Shown here in pieces: positions 8,968 to 17,369 of a stretch of 37,671 bases of DNA. This stretch comes from Pseudomonadota bacterium (GTDB lineage Bacteria; Myxococcota_A; Polyangia; Polyangiales; JAFGIB01): assembly GCA_017881185.1 (NCBI GenBank), contig JADGRE010000028.1, positions 1 through 37,671 on the forward strand, read 5' to 3'. The position numbers and the translations under genes were made by a program. The notes beneath the pieces were generated by a model. That model had not been told where the DNA came from. It was given only the letters and a program-made list of their open reading frames with translations, and did no database searches. How positions within the stretch are numbered: the stretch's first letter is position 1; the number at the start of each line of letters is the position of its first letter.

Positions 8968-9789
8968 TCAGCCGCCCAGCGAAGCCAGGCGATCACGCGC
9001 CTTGCCGGCGTAGTCGCTGGTCGGGAAGTGCTGGGCAAGCTCCTGAAACGCTTCTTTGGCTTCCTTGGGCTTCTTCAGCTCGAGGTAGGTGTCGCCCAGG
9101 AGCAACAGGGCCTCGGGCTCGTAGCCGCTGCCCGGGTAGGTGGTCACCAAGGTCTGTAGCCGGCCCACCGCGGCCTCGGGGTGATCGCGGCGAATGTAGA
9201 AGCGAGCCACGTACAGCTCGTGCGCCGCCAACAGCCGCACGGCGCGTTCTGCCATGTGCTTGGCCCGGCCGGCTTGTGGGTCCTCCGGGAAGTCGAGCAG
9301 GAAGCGGCGTAACAAACGCAGCGATTCTTGCGTGTAGTGCTGCTCGCGCTCGTAGGTAGGCGGCGACAACAGCCATTCCGAAGGGATTTGGTCGTAGTTG
9401 CACAGCGCAACCATGAAGCGCGCGTACGAGACCTCGGCGTGCGAGGGCCGGTAGCGCACGAACTGCTCGAAGGCCTGGATGGCCTCGGCGTGCTTGCCGT
9501 CCCGGTACATGCAATCGGCGATGCGCAGCTCGGCCAGCGCAGCAAAACGCGTGTACGGGAACTGCCGGCGCACGTTGCGAAAGGCCGGCTCGGCCGAGAT
9601 GCAGTTGTTGTCGTAGAAGGAATCGAGGGCGTAGGCGTAGGCGCGTCGCGCGTTGTCGCCATAGTTCAGACTGGAAGCGGCCGAGCCGCCGCAGCCGCAC
9701 AGCGCGAGCAAGCCCAGCACACTGAACAGGGCGCGGAGGCAGAGCGAGACTCGGGCGATGCACACTGTAGACAGAGGCGTGGAGGACAT
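8968..9789 (-). CDS. BamD-like outer-membrane assembly lipoprotein
   Basis: 273 residues from the ATG at 9789 (MSSTPLSTV); an extension to 9834 is open but adds a non-signal-like leader. The N-terminus has a hydrophobic signal (about 15-30) ending in LCGC, with Cys33 as likely lipidation site. The mature part has paired TPR helices with BamD/YfiO features: a region like NNCISAEPAFRNVRRQFPY, then RYRPSH and LLDFPEDPQAGRA, and repeated (Y/F)P boundaries such as FPTSDYAGKA. In E. coli BamD (about 245 residues, five TPRs) is the essential outer-membrane lipoprotein that works with BamA in inserting beta-barrel proteins. It lies upstream of the cytoplasmic TPR gene on the same strand. The related YbgF/CpoB-type TPR proteins are the alternative, but the lipobox and order of repeats favour BamD. 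Confidence 0.82.
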   Translation of the reverse strand: MSSTPLSTVCIARVSLCLRALFSVLGLLALCGCGGSAASSLNYGDNARRAYAYALDSFYDNNCISAEPAFRNVRRQFPYTRFAALAELRIADCMYRDGKHAEAIQAFEQFVRYRPSHAEVSYARFMVALCNYDQIPSEWLLSPPTYEREQHYTQESLRLLRRFLLDFPEDPQAGRAKHMAERAVRLLAAHELYVARFYIRRDHPEAAVGRLQTLVTTYPGSGYEPEALLLLGDTYLELKKPKEAKEAFQELAQHFPTSDYAGKARDRLASLGG

Positions 9790-9998
9790 GGGCAGGCCGG
9801 CGCGTAGTGAAGCGCCTCCGCAGGAGGCTCGCAAACGCGGCTACCGTGTACTACCGGCTTGGCCGGAAATCCACCGCAGCGTGCCCAGCACCCAATTGGG
9901 CCCGTCGTGCCTTGTAAATTCACGGGATTTGAAGAAATTGGGCTCGGAAGCGTCGTGCTACGGTCGGCTGCGACCGGCGCCCGTCCTCGACACCGCTT

Positions 9999-11267
9999 AT
10001 GAAGAACCTTCTAACTTGTCCCCGTCTCATGCGCGCGGCTGTCCTCGCCCTCGCGTGCCTCGCGAACCAGGCCAGCGCGCTCGGCCATGCCCACGCTCAA
10101 GACGCCGCGGCCCAAGCCGATGCCGCCACCAAGCACGGTCGCGCGCTCATCCACGCAGGCAAGCTCGACGCCGCGCGCGACGAGCTACGCAAAGCTGCGC
10201 GCTTGCTCAATCAGTCGCTGCCCGCGTTGTACGAGCTGGCGCGCGTCGAGTTCGCGTCCGGCGACTACCGCAAGTCACGCAGCGCGTGCAAAGCGCTGAC
10301 CGACAAAGACCCCGACGCGGCGCTCTCGAACCTGTGCCAAGCGCGCACCTTCCTGGTGTGGCGTCGCGCTTCGCGCGCGCAAGAGTTCATCGACAAGGCG
10401 CGCATGAAAGATGCGAGTCATCCGGAAGTGTTGCTCGCGCTCGCCGACATGCAGCGCATGACGGGCGACGCGACCGCGAGCAAAGACAACTATCAGCAGG
10501 TGCTGAGCCTCGATTCCAACAACGCAGATGCGTACTTCGGTCTCGGACAGCTGTTCCTGGTGACGCCCGATCCCGAAGCCGCACAAAAAGCCTTTCGCGC
10601 AGCGCTGGCGCGCGAGCCGCAATGGCCGGATGCTCAGTACGAGCTGGGGCGTTTGCTCGGCGGCGCCGAAGCCGTGAGCTTGCTCGAGCAAGCGACGGCC
10701 GGGCGACCGGCTTGGCTCGAAGGCCGCTTGGCCCTGGGCGAAGCGCGCTTGCGCACGGGCGACGTTGCAGCTGCCGAGACGCTGTTTCGCGAAGTGCTCA
10801 AGAAGGACAGCAGCAACGCGCTGGCACACGCGCGCCTGGGCATGGTGCTGGAAGCCAAGCACGAGCTGGAAGCCGCCGAGAAAGAGCTGAAGATCGGCCT
10901 TCCCGGAGTTGGCAACGACGCCGACGCCGCACTCTCGCTCGCCCGCGTGTACGCGCAGACCGATCGCGCCGATGACGCGCTCGCGCAGTTTCGCGTGGCT
11001 TCCAGCTTCGAGCATGGCAGCGCGCGCGCGCTGATCGAGGCGGGCGTGTACTCGCTCAAGGTGTCGCGCAATGCGCTGGCGCAGGCGTTTCTAGAGAAAG
11101 CGCTGGAGCGTGTGCCCAAGTCGGCCGAGGCCCATGCACGCTATGCTGACGTGCTCGTGGTGCGCGGCGAAAAGGCCAAGGCCAAGGAGCACTACCAGCT
11201 CGCGTTGAACGGCGAAGGCGCCGTCGACAAGGTCGCGGTGCAGCGGAGTCTGGCAGCGTTGAAGTAA
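9999..11267 (+). CDS. Exported TPR-repeat protein
   Basis: 422 residues with a Sec-type signal peptide: a basic start, a hydrophobic core around residues 11-28 and a probable cleavage after AHA near residue 34. The rest is a near-continuous TPR array (for example [19 protein letters not shown] and [19 protein letters not shown]), giving a periplasmic or surface helical scaffold. No lipobox is seen. The stop codon is one base from the GTG start of the queD-like gene, so the two are probably co-transcribed and translationally coupled. The 209-base gap upstream, divergent from the BamD-like gene, should hold the operon promoter, but I could not define it. Function beyond protein binding is unknown. 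Confidence 0.88.
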   Translation: MKNLLTCPRLMRAAVLALACLANQASALGHAHAQDAAAQADAATKHGRALIHAGKLDAARDELRKAARLLNQSLPALYELARVEFASGDYRKSRSACKALTDKDPDAALSNLCQARTFLVWRRASRAQEFIDKARMKDASHPEVLLALADMQRMTGDATASKDNYQQVLSLDSNNADAYFGLGQLFLVTPDPEAAQKAFRAALAREPQWPDAQYELGRLLGGAEAVSLLEQATAGRPAWLEGRLALGEARLRTGDVAAAETLFREVLKKDSSNALAHARLGMVLEAKHELEAAEKELKIGLPGVGNDADAALSLARVYAQTDRADDALAQFRVASSFEHGSARALIEAGVYSLKVSRNALAQAFLEKALERVPKSAEAHARYADVLVVRGEKAKAKEHYQLALNGEGAVDKVAVQRSLAALK

Positions 11268-11268
11268 C

Positions 11269-11631
11269 GTGCGCACCGAGATCTCCAAGACCTTCGCCCT
11301 CGAGTCGGCGCATCGGCTTCCGCACGTCCCGGAAGGACACAAGTGCGCGCGCCTGCACGGCCATAGTTTCCAGGTGACGTTGCACGTGACGGGACCGATC
11401 GATCCGAAGCTCGGCTGGATCATCGATTTTGCGGAGATCAGTCGCGCCTGGCAGCCCATGCACGAGCTGCTGGATCACCGCTGCCTGAACGACGTCGCGG
11501 GGCTCGAAAACCCCACGAGCGAGAACCTCGCGCGCTTCGTGCTCGAGCGCGTGAAGCTCCCCTCTGCCAAGCTGAGCGCGGTCAGCGTGGCCGAGACCTG
11601 CACCGCACGCTGTACCGTGCATGCCGACTAA
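11269..11631 (+). CDS. queD: 6-carboxy-tetrahydropterin synthase (QueD/PTPS family)
   Basis: 120 residues, GTG start one base after the upstream stop. Zinc ligands of the 6-pyruvoyl-tetrahydropterin synthase fold are present: His15 in ESAHRL, and His30 and His32 in the CxxxHGH motif (Cys26-ARL-HGH), with Cys26 as catalytic thiol. The Asp69-His70 pair (LLDHRCLN), PTSENLARF and Glu109 complete the site. CxxxHGH is the arrangement of QueD, which turns 7,8-dihydroneopterin triphosphate into 6-carboxy-tetrahydropterin in queuosine/7-deazaguanine synthesis; PTPS proper is the alternative. Other queuosine genes (queC, queE, queF) are not in the window. The end overlaps the next gene by 11 bases. Confidence 0.9.
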   Translation: MRTEISKTFALESAHRLPHVPEGHKCARLHGHSFQVTLHVTGPIDPKLGWIIDFAEISRAWQPMHELLDHRCLNDVAGLENPTSENLARFVLERVKLPSAKLSAVSVAETCTARCTVHAD

Positions 11632-12454
11632 GCCGAGCAAGTCGACAGGCGCGACCAAGTCGACAGGCGCGACCAAGTCGACCAAGACGAGTCGTCGTGA
11701 CCGTGCTCGCAGCAGCGGACGCGCCGTAGCCATGGGCGCGGTCACGCTCGGCATGCTGGCGGGCGTGACGCTGCATCAGAGCATCACGCCGCCACCCGAG
11801 CAACGCGAGCTGTTCCAGACTTGGATGAAGCAGTGGGCGGCCGCACTGCTGCAGGTGTTCGGGGTCGAAGCCACGCTCGCCACGGCGCCGCCACCACCGG
11901 CGCACGGCGGTCGTCTCGTCATGGCCAATCATCGCTCGCCGCTCGACATCTTGCTTCTGCTGCAGCACTTCGGTGGCGTGGTGTTGAGCCGTGGCGACCT
12001 GGCGCGCTGGCCAGTGCTGGGCCTGGCCGCGCGGCGTGCCGAGACGATCTTCGTCGATCGCGACAGCGCCATGAGTGGCGTGATGGCCGTGCGCGCCATT
12101 CGCGAACGCCTGCGCCAGGGCCGCACCGTGGTGGTGTTCCCCGAGGGCACGACGCACCGCGGCGACAACGTGCATCCGTTTCAAGAAGGCGCGTTCGTGG
12201 CCGCGCGCGGGCTGGCCGTGGAGGTCGTGCCGGTGGGCATCGCGTACCAGCCGGGTGCAGAGTTCGTCGACGAGACCTTCCTGCAGCACATGACGCGTAT
12301 GGCGGCACGGCCGACCACGCAGGTGGCCTGCGCCATCGGCCGGCCACGCGCCTTGGCAGGCAACCGCAAGCAGCAGGCGGCGGCGTTGACCACCGAGGTG
12401 CAAGCCCTGGTGCACGACGCGCGCCATCTGCTGCGGTCCCGAACGGTGACTTGA
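11621..12454 (+). CDS. 1-acyl-sn-glycerol-3-phosphate acyltransferase (PlsC family)
   Basis: 277 residues. The acyltransferase signature HX4D is at His104-Asp109 (NHRSPLD) and FPEGTT at 173-178, with an intermediate block FVDRDS near 144-149. A hydrophobic segment at about 36-52 would anchor it to the inner membrane. PlsC-type enzymes move an acyl chain from acyl-ACP or acyl-CoA to the sn-2 position of lysophosphatidate; some relatives acylate lyso-ornithine or other lipids, so the acceptor is uncertain. The ATG overlaps the queD stop by 11 bases. The N-terminus is unusual: a Lys/Ser/Thr-rich tail built from an 18-bp tandem repeat (STGATK units). Confidence 0.9.
   Translation: MPTKPSKSTGATKSTGATKSTKTSRRDRARSSGRAVAMGAVTLGMLAGVTLHQSITPPPEQRELFQTWMKQWAAALLQVFGVEATLATAPPPPAHGGRLVMANHRSPLDILLLLQHFGGVVLSRGDLARWPVLGLAARRAETIFVDRDSAMSGVMAVRAIRERLRQGRTVVVFPEGTTHRGDNVHPFQEGAFVAARGLAVEVVPVGIAYQPGAEFVDETFLQHMTRMAARPTTQVACAIGRPRALAGNRKQQAAALTTEVQALVHDARHLLRSRTVT
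11639..11682. repeat. In-frame 18-bp tandem repeat in the acyltransferase gene
   Basis: Two exact 18-bp copies (11639-11656 and 11657-11674, each beginning AAGTCGACAGG) plus a partial third (11675-11682). Because the unit is a multiple of three, copy-number changes would add or remove STGATK-type hexapeptides without shifting frame. Confidence 0.9.
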
Positions 12455-12509
12455 ATGCAGGCCCGCGCTGGACGTACAAGCTAACTGTAGAGCCCAGGAG
12501 TCGTTGCCG

Positions 12510-12881
12510 ATGACACAACAAATGAACGGTTCACGCGTGAGTTGGGTCGTGCTGGCACTCGCCTGCTCGCTGCCGCCGTCAGCTGCAGCGTTCGCGCAGC
12601 CGGCTCCGAAACCACCCACGAAGCCACCTGCGGCTGCGGCCACGTGCAAGCTCGAGAGCGCCGAGTCGCCGCGCGGTGGGCGCTTGGATGTCACCGGCAC
12701 GGGCTTTGGCCAGTCGCCTGTGGTGCGGATCGCCGGCAAAGTGGCGCGCCTGCTCGAACGTCAGGCCGAGCACCTCTCGGTGCAGGTCGCCCGTGATTCC
12801 GACGGCGGCGAGGTCACGGTGCAGACCGGTGGCAAGACCATCTCGTGCGGCACGCTGACGATCATCGGCAAAGACCGCTGA
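12510..12881 (+). CDS. Small exported protein with IPT/TIG-like fold
   Basis: 123 residues from the ATG at 12510, which has AGGAG at 12496-12500, nine bases upstream. A Sec signal peptide ends near AFA-QP (about residue 30), followed by a Pro/Lys/Ala linker and an about 75-residue beta-rich domain. The pattern ESPRGGRLDVTGTGFGQSPV is like the opening of IPT/TIG immunoglobulin-like domains (P..G....I.G.GFG). Two Cys in the mature part (in TCKLES and ISCGTL) could pair. Function is unknown; such domains often mediate binding at the cell surface. It sits between the acyltransferase and the phosphodiesterase genes in the same direction. Confidence 0.7.
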   Translation: MTQQMNGSRVSWVVLALACSLPPSAAAFAQPAPKPPTKPPAAAATCKLESAESPRGGRLDVTGTGFGQSPVVRIAGKVARLLERQAEHLSVQVARDSDGGEVTVQTGGKTISCGTLTIIGKDR

Positions 12882-12945
12882 GCGGCGAGCGGTCGCACGA
12901 ACGAACGGCATCGCGATCGCCGCAGCCGCTGGTGTAGAAGGGTGC

Positions 12946-14328
12946 ATGGCCAGGCTGCTCTTGATCGGCCTCGACTGCGCGCCGCCGCAGCTGGTGTTCG
13001 AGCGCTACCGCGACGTCATGCCCAACGTGGCGCGCCTGATGGCAACTGGGCGCTGGGGCAAGCTGCGCTCGAGCGTGCCGCCAGTCACGGTGCCCGCTTG
13101 GGCCTCGATGCTGAGCGGCTACGACCCAGGTGAGCTCGGCTTGTACGGCTTTCGCAAGCGCGTGCACGGCAGCTACGCGCTTTCGCTTGTCCAGAGCAGC
13201 GATGTGAACCTGCCGATGGTTTGGGATCGCTTGGGCGACGCAGGCAAACACGTGGCGGTGTTGTTCGTGCCTCCCAGCTACCCGCCGCGCCCCGTGAACG
13301 GCGAGCTGGTGTCGTGTTTCCTGACGCCCGACGGCGACAGCCCGCACACCCATCCGCCAGAGCTGGCGGCCGAGCTGCGGCAGCTCTTCGGCCGCTACTT
13401 GCCGGACATCGAGGACTACCGCAGCGACGAGCACGAGCGCTTGCTCTGCGAGCTGTACGCGATGACCGAGCAGCACTTCGCGATCGCCGAACACGTATTG
13501 CGCACGCGACGACCCGACTTCACTGCGATGGTGGAGATCGGGCCCGACCGCTTGCACCACGCATTCTGGTCGCAGATCGACGCGCTCGACGCACGCCACG
13601 TGCCCGGCAACCGCTACGCGAACGAGGGCCGCAAGTACTACGCGTTCCTCGACACGCAGATCGGTCGGCTGCTGACGGCGGCGGGCGAAGACACACAGGT
13701 GCTCGTGGTGAGCGACCACGGTGCTCGGCCGTTGCTCGGAGGCATCTGCATCAACGAATGGTTGATCGAGCACGGCTACCTGGTGCTCCAGCAGGCGTAT
13801 CCGCAGGCACCCACGCCGTTGTCGGAGCTGAAGGTGGACTGGAGCGCGACGCGCGCCTGGGCGGAAGGCGGCTACTACGCGCGTGTGATGCTCAATGTGC
13901 AAGGCCGCGAGCCCGAGGGCTGCGTGGCGCCACAGGTGGCTGCGAGTTTGCGCGATCAGCTCGCGGCGGAGCTCGCCGCGATCCCCGGCCCCGGCGGTGA
14001 GCGGCTCGCGCACCGCGTGCGCAAGCCACAGGAGTGTTATCGACGCTGTGAAGGACTGCCGCCCGATCTTGCGGTGTTCTTCGACGATCTCGGCTATCGC
14101 GCCATCGGCTCAGTGGGACACGACGGCCTGTACGCCACCAGCAACGATACCGGTCCCGATGCGTGCAACCACGACTGGGACGGGGTGTTCGTGCTCGCCG
14201 GCCCGGGCCTGCGCGCGCGCGGCGAGCTCTCGGGCTTACGCATCACGGACGTGGCAGCTACGATCTGCGGTCTGATGGGCATTGCGCTGCCGCACCGGTT
14301 GCAGGCGACTGACTGGAGCCGGGCGTGA
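12946..14328 (+). CDS. Alkaline-phosphatase-superfamily phosphodiesterase, copy 1
   Basis: 460 residues starting MARLLLIGLD, with GAAGG a few bases before the ATG. Metal and nucleophile residues of the type I phosphodiesterase/nucleotide pyrophosphatase fold are visible: Asp10 (LIGLDCAP), Thr48 (PPVTVPAWASM) as likely nucleophile, Asp201/His205 (IGPDRLHHAFW) and Asp257-His258 (VVSDHGA), with a later metal-side segment NHDWDGVF. There is no signal peptide or membrane segment, so it appears cytoplasmic, unlike the exported GPI-anchor enzymes of the same superfamily. Substrate is unknown: a phosphodiester or phosphomonoester on a sugar or lipid is plausible given the glycosyltransferase and acyltransferase nearby. 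The stop overlaps the next start by four bases. Confidence 0.88.
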   Translation: MARLLLIGLDCAPPQLVFERYRDVMPNVARLMATGRWGKLRSSVPPVTVPAWASMLSGYDPGELGLYGFRKRVHGSYALSLVQSSDVNLPMVWDRLGDAGKHVAVLFVPPSYPPRPVNGELVSCFLTPDGDSPHTHPPELAAELRQLFGRYLPDIEDYRSDEHERLLCELYAMTEQHFAIAEHVLRTRRPDFTAMVEIGPDRLHHAFWSQIDALDARHVPGNRYANEGRKYYAFLDTQIGRLLTAAGEDTQVLVVSDHGARPLLGGICINEWLIEHGYLVLQQAYPQAPTPLSELKVDWSATRAWAEGGYYARVMLNVQGREPEGCVAPQVAASLRDQLAAELAAIPGPGGERLAHRVRKPQECYRRCEGLPPDLAVFFDDLGYRAIGSVGHDGLYATSNDTGPDACNHDWDGVFVLAGPGLRARGELSGLRITDVAATICGLMGIALPHRLQATDWSRA

Positions 14329-16022
14329 ACCGAGGATTTGGTGCGAAGCATCTGCTGATCGGGCTCGACGGGATGGGGCTCGATCTCGTACGGCAGTTCG
14401 GTCCAGCACGCATGCCGCAGCTGCACGCGCTGATGGGTCGCGGTGTGTGCTCGGCGCTGCGCTCGGTGCAGCCGCCGGCGACGCTGCCGAACTGGGCCAC
14501 GCTGCTCACCGGCGACGACCCGGGCGTGCATGGCGTGTTCGATTTCACCACGCGCACCGGCTACCGAGTGCACTTCACGGCCGGCAGCGTGCGTGCCACA
14601 CCCACCATCGCCGCACGGCTCGATCGCCTCGGACACAGCTGCGCGTGTCTGTTCTTCCCTGGCACCTTCCCACCGGAGCAGCTGCAACACGGCGTGTTCA
14701 TCAGCGGTTGGGATGCACCCGTGGCCTTCGAAGCCGACGACTCGTTCGTGTGGCCACGCCGCCTGCACGAGCAGATCGTGGCGCGCTTCGGTCCGCAGCG
14801 CTTCGACGACGTGGACGAGTTCGACGCCGATGCACCCGGCTGGCACGCACGATTGCCCGGGGCGCTAGCGGCCCGGATTGCGCGGCGCAGCGAGCTCGCG
14901 GCGTGGCTGCTCAGAGATCGCCAGTGGGACTTGTTCGCGGTGTACTTCGGGCAGAGTGACACCGCCGCGCATCACCTGTGGTCGCTGCACGATCCGCGCT
15001 CGCCGCGCCGACCTGCGCGGCTGAACGCGAGTGAATCCCAAGGGCTAGGAGCCGTGTACGAAGCGCTCGATCGGGCGGTCGGCGAGCTCATGCATGCGGC
15101 CGGCGGGCAGCAGGTGGAAGTGACGGTGGTGAGCGACCACGGCTCGGGCGGCGCCTCGGACAAGGTGCTGTACTTGAACCGAGCGCTGGAAGAGGCGGGG
15201 TTGTTGCGCTTCAAAGAGACGAGAGTCGCGCCGGCGCTGCTGTCCGCTGCCAAGCAAGTGGCGCTCACGCGTTTGCCTCCGAAGCTGCGCGAACAGACGT
15301 TCCGCGGCTTTGGGGCGGTGTTGCCCGGTTGGCTCGAGTCACGCGCGCGCTTCTCGGCTATCGACATGGCGCGGACGCAGGTGTTCAGCGACGAGCTCAA
15401 CTACTTTCCGGCCCTGCACTGGAACCTGCGTGGCCGCGAGCCACAGGGCACCGTGGCCGCGAGTGAGCTGGCTGCCTTGCGTGAGCAGCTGCAACACGCG
15501 CTCATGCAACTGCGCGACCCGTGGAGTGGCCTGCCGGTGGTCCGCGCGCTGCGCTCACGAGAAGAGCTGTGGAGTGGTCCGCAGCTGGCACGCGCGCCCG
15601 ATTTGCTGCTCGAGCTCGCGCTCGACGCCGGGTACTCGTACAACCTCATGCCATCGGTCGACGCGCCACCGGGCACGGGGGCATTTCGGCGGCTCGCGGC
15701 GCACGAGTACCTGGGTCGTAAGGGTCGCTCGCTGCCGGGCTCGCATCGGCCCCGCGGATTGTTCATCGCGGCGGGGCCCGAGGTGGCTGCCGCCGGTGAG
15801 CTCGATGCTGCCATGGCCGACGTCACGGCAACGTTGCTCGCGCGCATGCGGCTGCGCGCAGACACGGGCGACGCCACGGCGAGCAGTGGCCGCGTGCTCG
15901 ATCAAGCACTGGCTGGCAGCCAACCGGGGAGCAGCTTGCCCCACGCGCAGCTGCCCGCTGCGCGCCGCAACGATGGCGCCCGCATCGAAGCCCGCCTGCG
16001 CCGACTCGGCTACGTCGAATGA
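14325..16022 (+). CDS. Alkaline-phosphatase-superfamily phosphodiesterase, copy 2
   Basis: 565 residues with a GTG start inside the upstream stop (GTGA overlap). It repeats the architecture of its neighbour: Asp15 (LIGLDGMGLD), Thr53 (PPATLPNWATLLTG), Asp212 and His216/217 (GQSDTAAHHLW), and Asp271-His272 (VVSDHGSGG). It is about 100 residues longer, mostly in the middle and C-terminal part. No export signal is seen. The two proteins are clearly paralogous in their catalytic blocks, differ in the rest, and are translationally coupled, so they may act on related substrates or as a heteromer. The substrate cannot be told. The end overlaps the glycosyltransferase start by four bases (ATGA). Confidence 0.88.
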   Translation: MNRGFGAKHLLIGLDGMGLDLVRQFGPARMPQLHALMGRGVCSALRSVQPPATLPNWATLLTGDDPGVHGVFDFTTRTGYRVHFTAGSVRATPTIAARLDRLGHSCACLFFPGTFPPEQLQHGVFISGWDAPVAFEADDSFVWPRRLHEQIVARFGPQRFDDVDEFDADAPGWHARLPGALAARIARRSELAAWLLRDRQWDLFAVYFGQSDTAAHHLWSLHDPRSPRRPARLNASESQGLGAVYEALDRAVGELMHAAGGQQVEVTVVSDHGSGGASDKVLYLNRALEEAGLLRFKETRVAPALLSAAKQVALTRLPPKLREQTFRGFGAVLPGWLESRARFSAIDMARTQVFSDELNYFPALHWNLRGREPQGTVAASELAALREQLQHALMQLRDPWSGLPVVRALRSREELWSGPQLARAPDLLLELALDAGYSYNLMPSVDAPPGTGAFRRLAAHEYLGRKGRSLPGSHRPRGLFIAAGPEVAAAGELDAAMADVTATLLARMRLRADTGDATASSGRVLDQALAGSQPGSSLPHAQLPAARRNDGARIEARLRRLGYVE

Positions 16023-17209
16023 GCGCGCCCGGCTCACCGCTGCGCGTGCTGCACGTGGCCGCGCTTGCATTCCCGACCCACCAGGGCACGCAGGCGTCGA
16101 TCGCCCACATGCTCGAGGCCAGCCGACGTGTCGGCCACGCGGCGGAGCTGTTCAGCTACGCGGCCCAGGGCTACGTGCGCAACTTCGCATTTCCCGTGCA
16201 CCGCACTGGGAAGCTGCCGTGGGTGTCTTCGCTGCGCTCCGGGCCGAGCCTGGCGAAGTTGGGGCTCGACCTGCGCATGGGCGTGGAGCTGCGCGCACTC
16301 TGCGGACGACTGCAGCCGCAGGTGGTGGTCGCGCACCATGTCGAGGCCGCGAGCTTGGCGCTCACGGTGTGCAGCTGTCCGGTGGTGTTCTTCGCGCATG
16401 CCGATCTGGAGGGCGAGCTTCCGGTCTACGGACCACAGCTGTTGCGTCCCGTGCTTGCAGCGGCCGGCCGCGCGCTCGACCAGCAGTTGACTGTGCGCGC
16501 GGACGCCGTGGCGGCGATCTCGCCAGACTTGCAGCAGCGCTTGGCGGCGCTGGGCTCGCAGACCACGCAGGTGGACTACGTGCCCACGCCCTGGCCGGCG
16601 CGCGAGCCGATCACGGCGGCGCTACGAGCCCAAAGTCGTGAGCAGCTGCGGCTGCCCCCGCGAGCGAAAGTGCTGCTGTACGCCGGCAATCTGGACGCTT
16701 ACCAGGGCATCGATGTGCTGCTAGCGGCCGTGCGCATGGGTGCCGAGCGCAGCGCCGAGCTGCATTGGCTCGTGGCGACGCAGAGCGATACGAGCGCGCT
16801 GCGAGCCGACGCACTACGCGCCGGCCTCGCAGCGCGCTTGCACATCAGCGACTTGCACGGAGAGCAGGCGCGCGCGCGGGTGCATGCCGCGGCCGATGTC
16901 GCTGTGGTGCCACGGCGCTCGCCGGGCGGGCTGCCTATCAAGTTGCTGGAGGCGCTCAGTCGCGGTGTGCCGTGCGCAGCGATGCCGCACGCCTGCGCGG
17001 GGTTGCCACTCGCGCACGCCGTATCGGTGGCGCACGACGAAAGCGCCGAAGCGCTGCGCGCGGCCATGGAGCGCTTGCTACACGACAGCGCGCACGCAGA
17101 ACGCTCGGTGACCGCCGGTCGCAAGTACATCGCGCACGAGCACAACGACGAACGCTTCGCACAGGCCCTGGGCCGGATCATCGACCACGCGCGCGCGCGC
17201 CGCCGATAG
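16019..17209 (+). CDS. GT4-type glycosyltransferase
   Basis: 396 residues, ATG overlapping the previous stop. The N-terminal Rossmann half opens with LRVLHVAALAFPTHQGTQASIAHML, and the C-terminal half holds the nucleotide-sugar site: VLLYAGNLDAYQGIDVLL (about 218-235) and GGLPIKLLEALSRGVP (303-318, Glu311). This is the GT-B fold of CAZy family GT4, retaining transferases that use nucleotide sugars and often build lipid-linked or surface glycans. No transmembrane segment is clear, so it likely works at the inner face of the membrane. Tight coupling to the two phosphodiesterases suggests a shared pathway; donor and acceptor are unknown. Confidence 0.9.
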   Translation: MSAPGSPLRVLHVAALAFPTHQGTQASIAHMLEASRRVGHAAELFSYAAQGYVRNFAFPVHRTGKLPWVSSLRSGPSLAKLGLDLRMGVELRALCGRLQPQVVVAHHVEAASLALTVCSCPVVFFAHADLEGELPVYGPQLLRPVLAAAGRALDQQLTVRADAVAAISPDLQQRLAALGSQTTQVDYVPTPWPAREPITAALRAQSREQLRLPPRAKVLLYAGNLDAYQGIDVLLAAVRMGAERSAELHWLVATQSDTSALRADALRAGLAARLHISDLHGEQARARVHAAADVAVVPRRSPGGLPIKLLEALSRGVPCAAMPHACAGLPLAHAVSVAHDESAEALRAAMERLLHDSAHAERSVTAGRKYIAHEHNDERFAQALGRIIDHARARRR

Positions 17210-17369
17210 CGGCGGGCGACATTGCCACCCTGCGGCCCGCGGCTGCACCAGCCCGCCCCGGCGCGCAAGTAATCTGCGCAACTACCGGAATCTGATCCGC
17301 AAATTTCACGGCCTACATGTACCCCACTAACATCCTCGGACGCGGCCCTACTGTGCCGCACGAGCCTCG

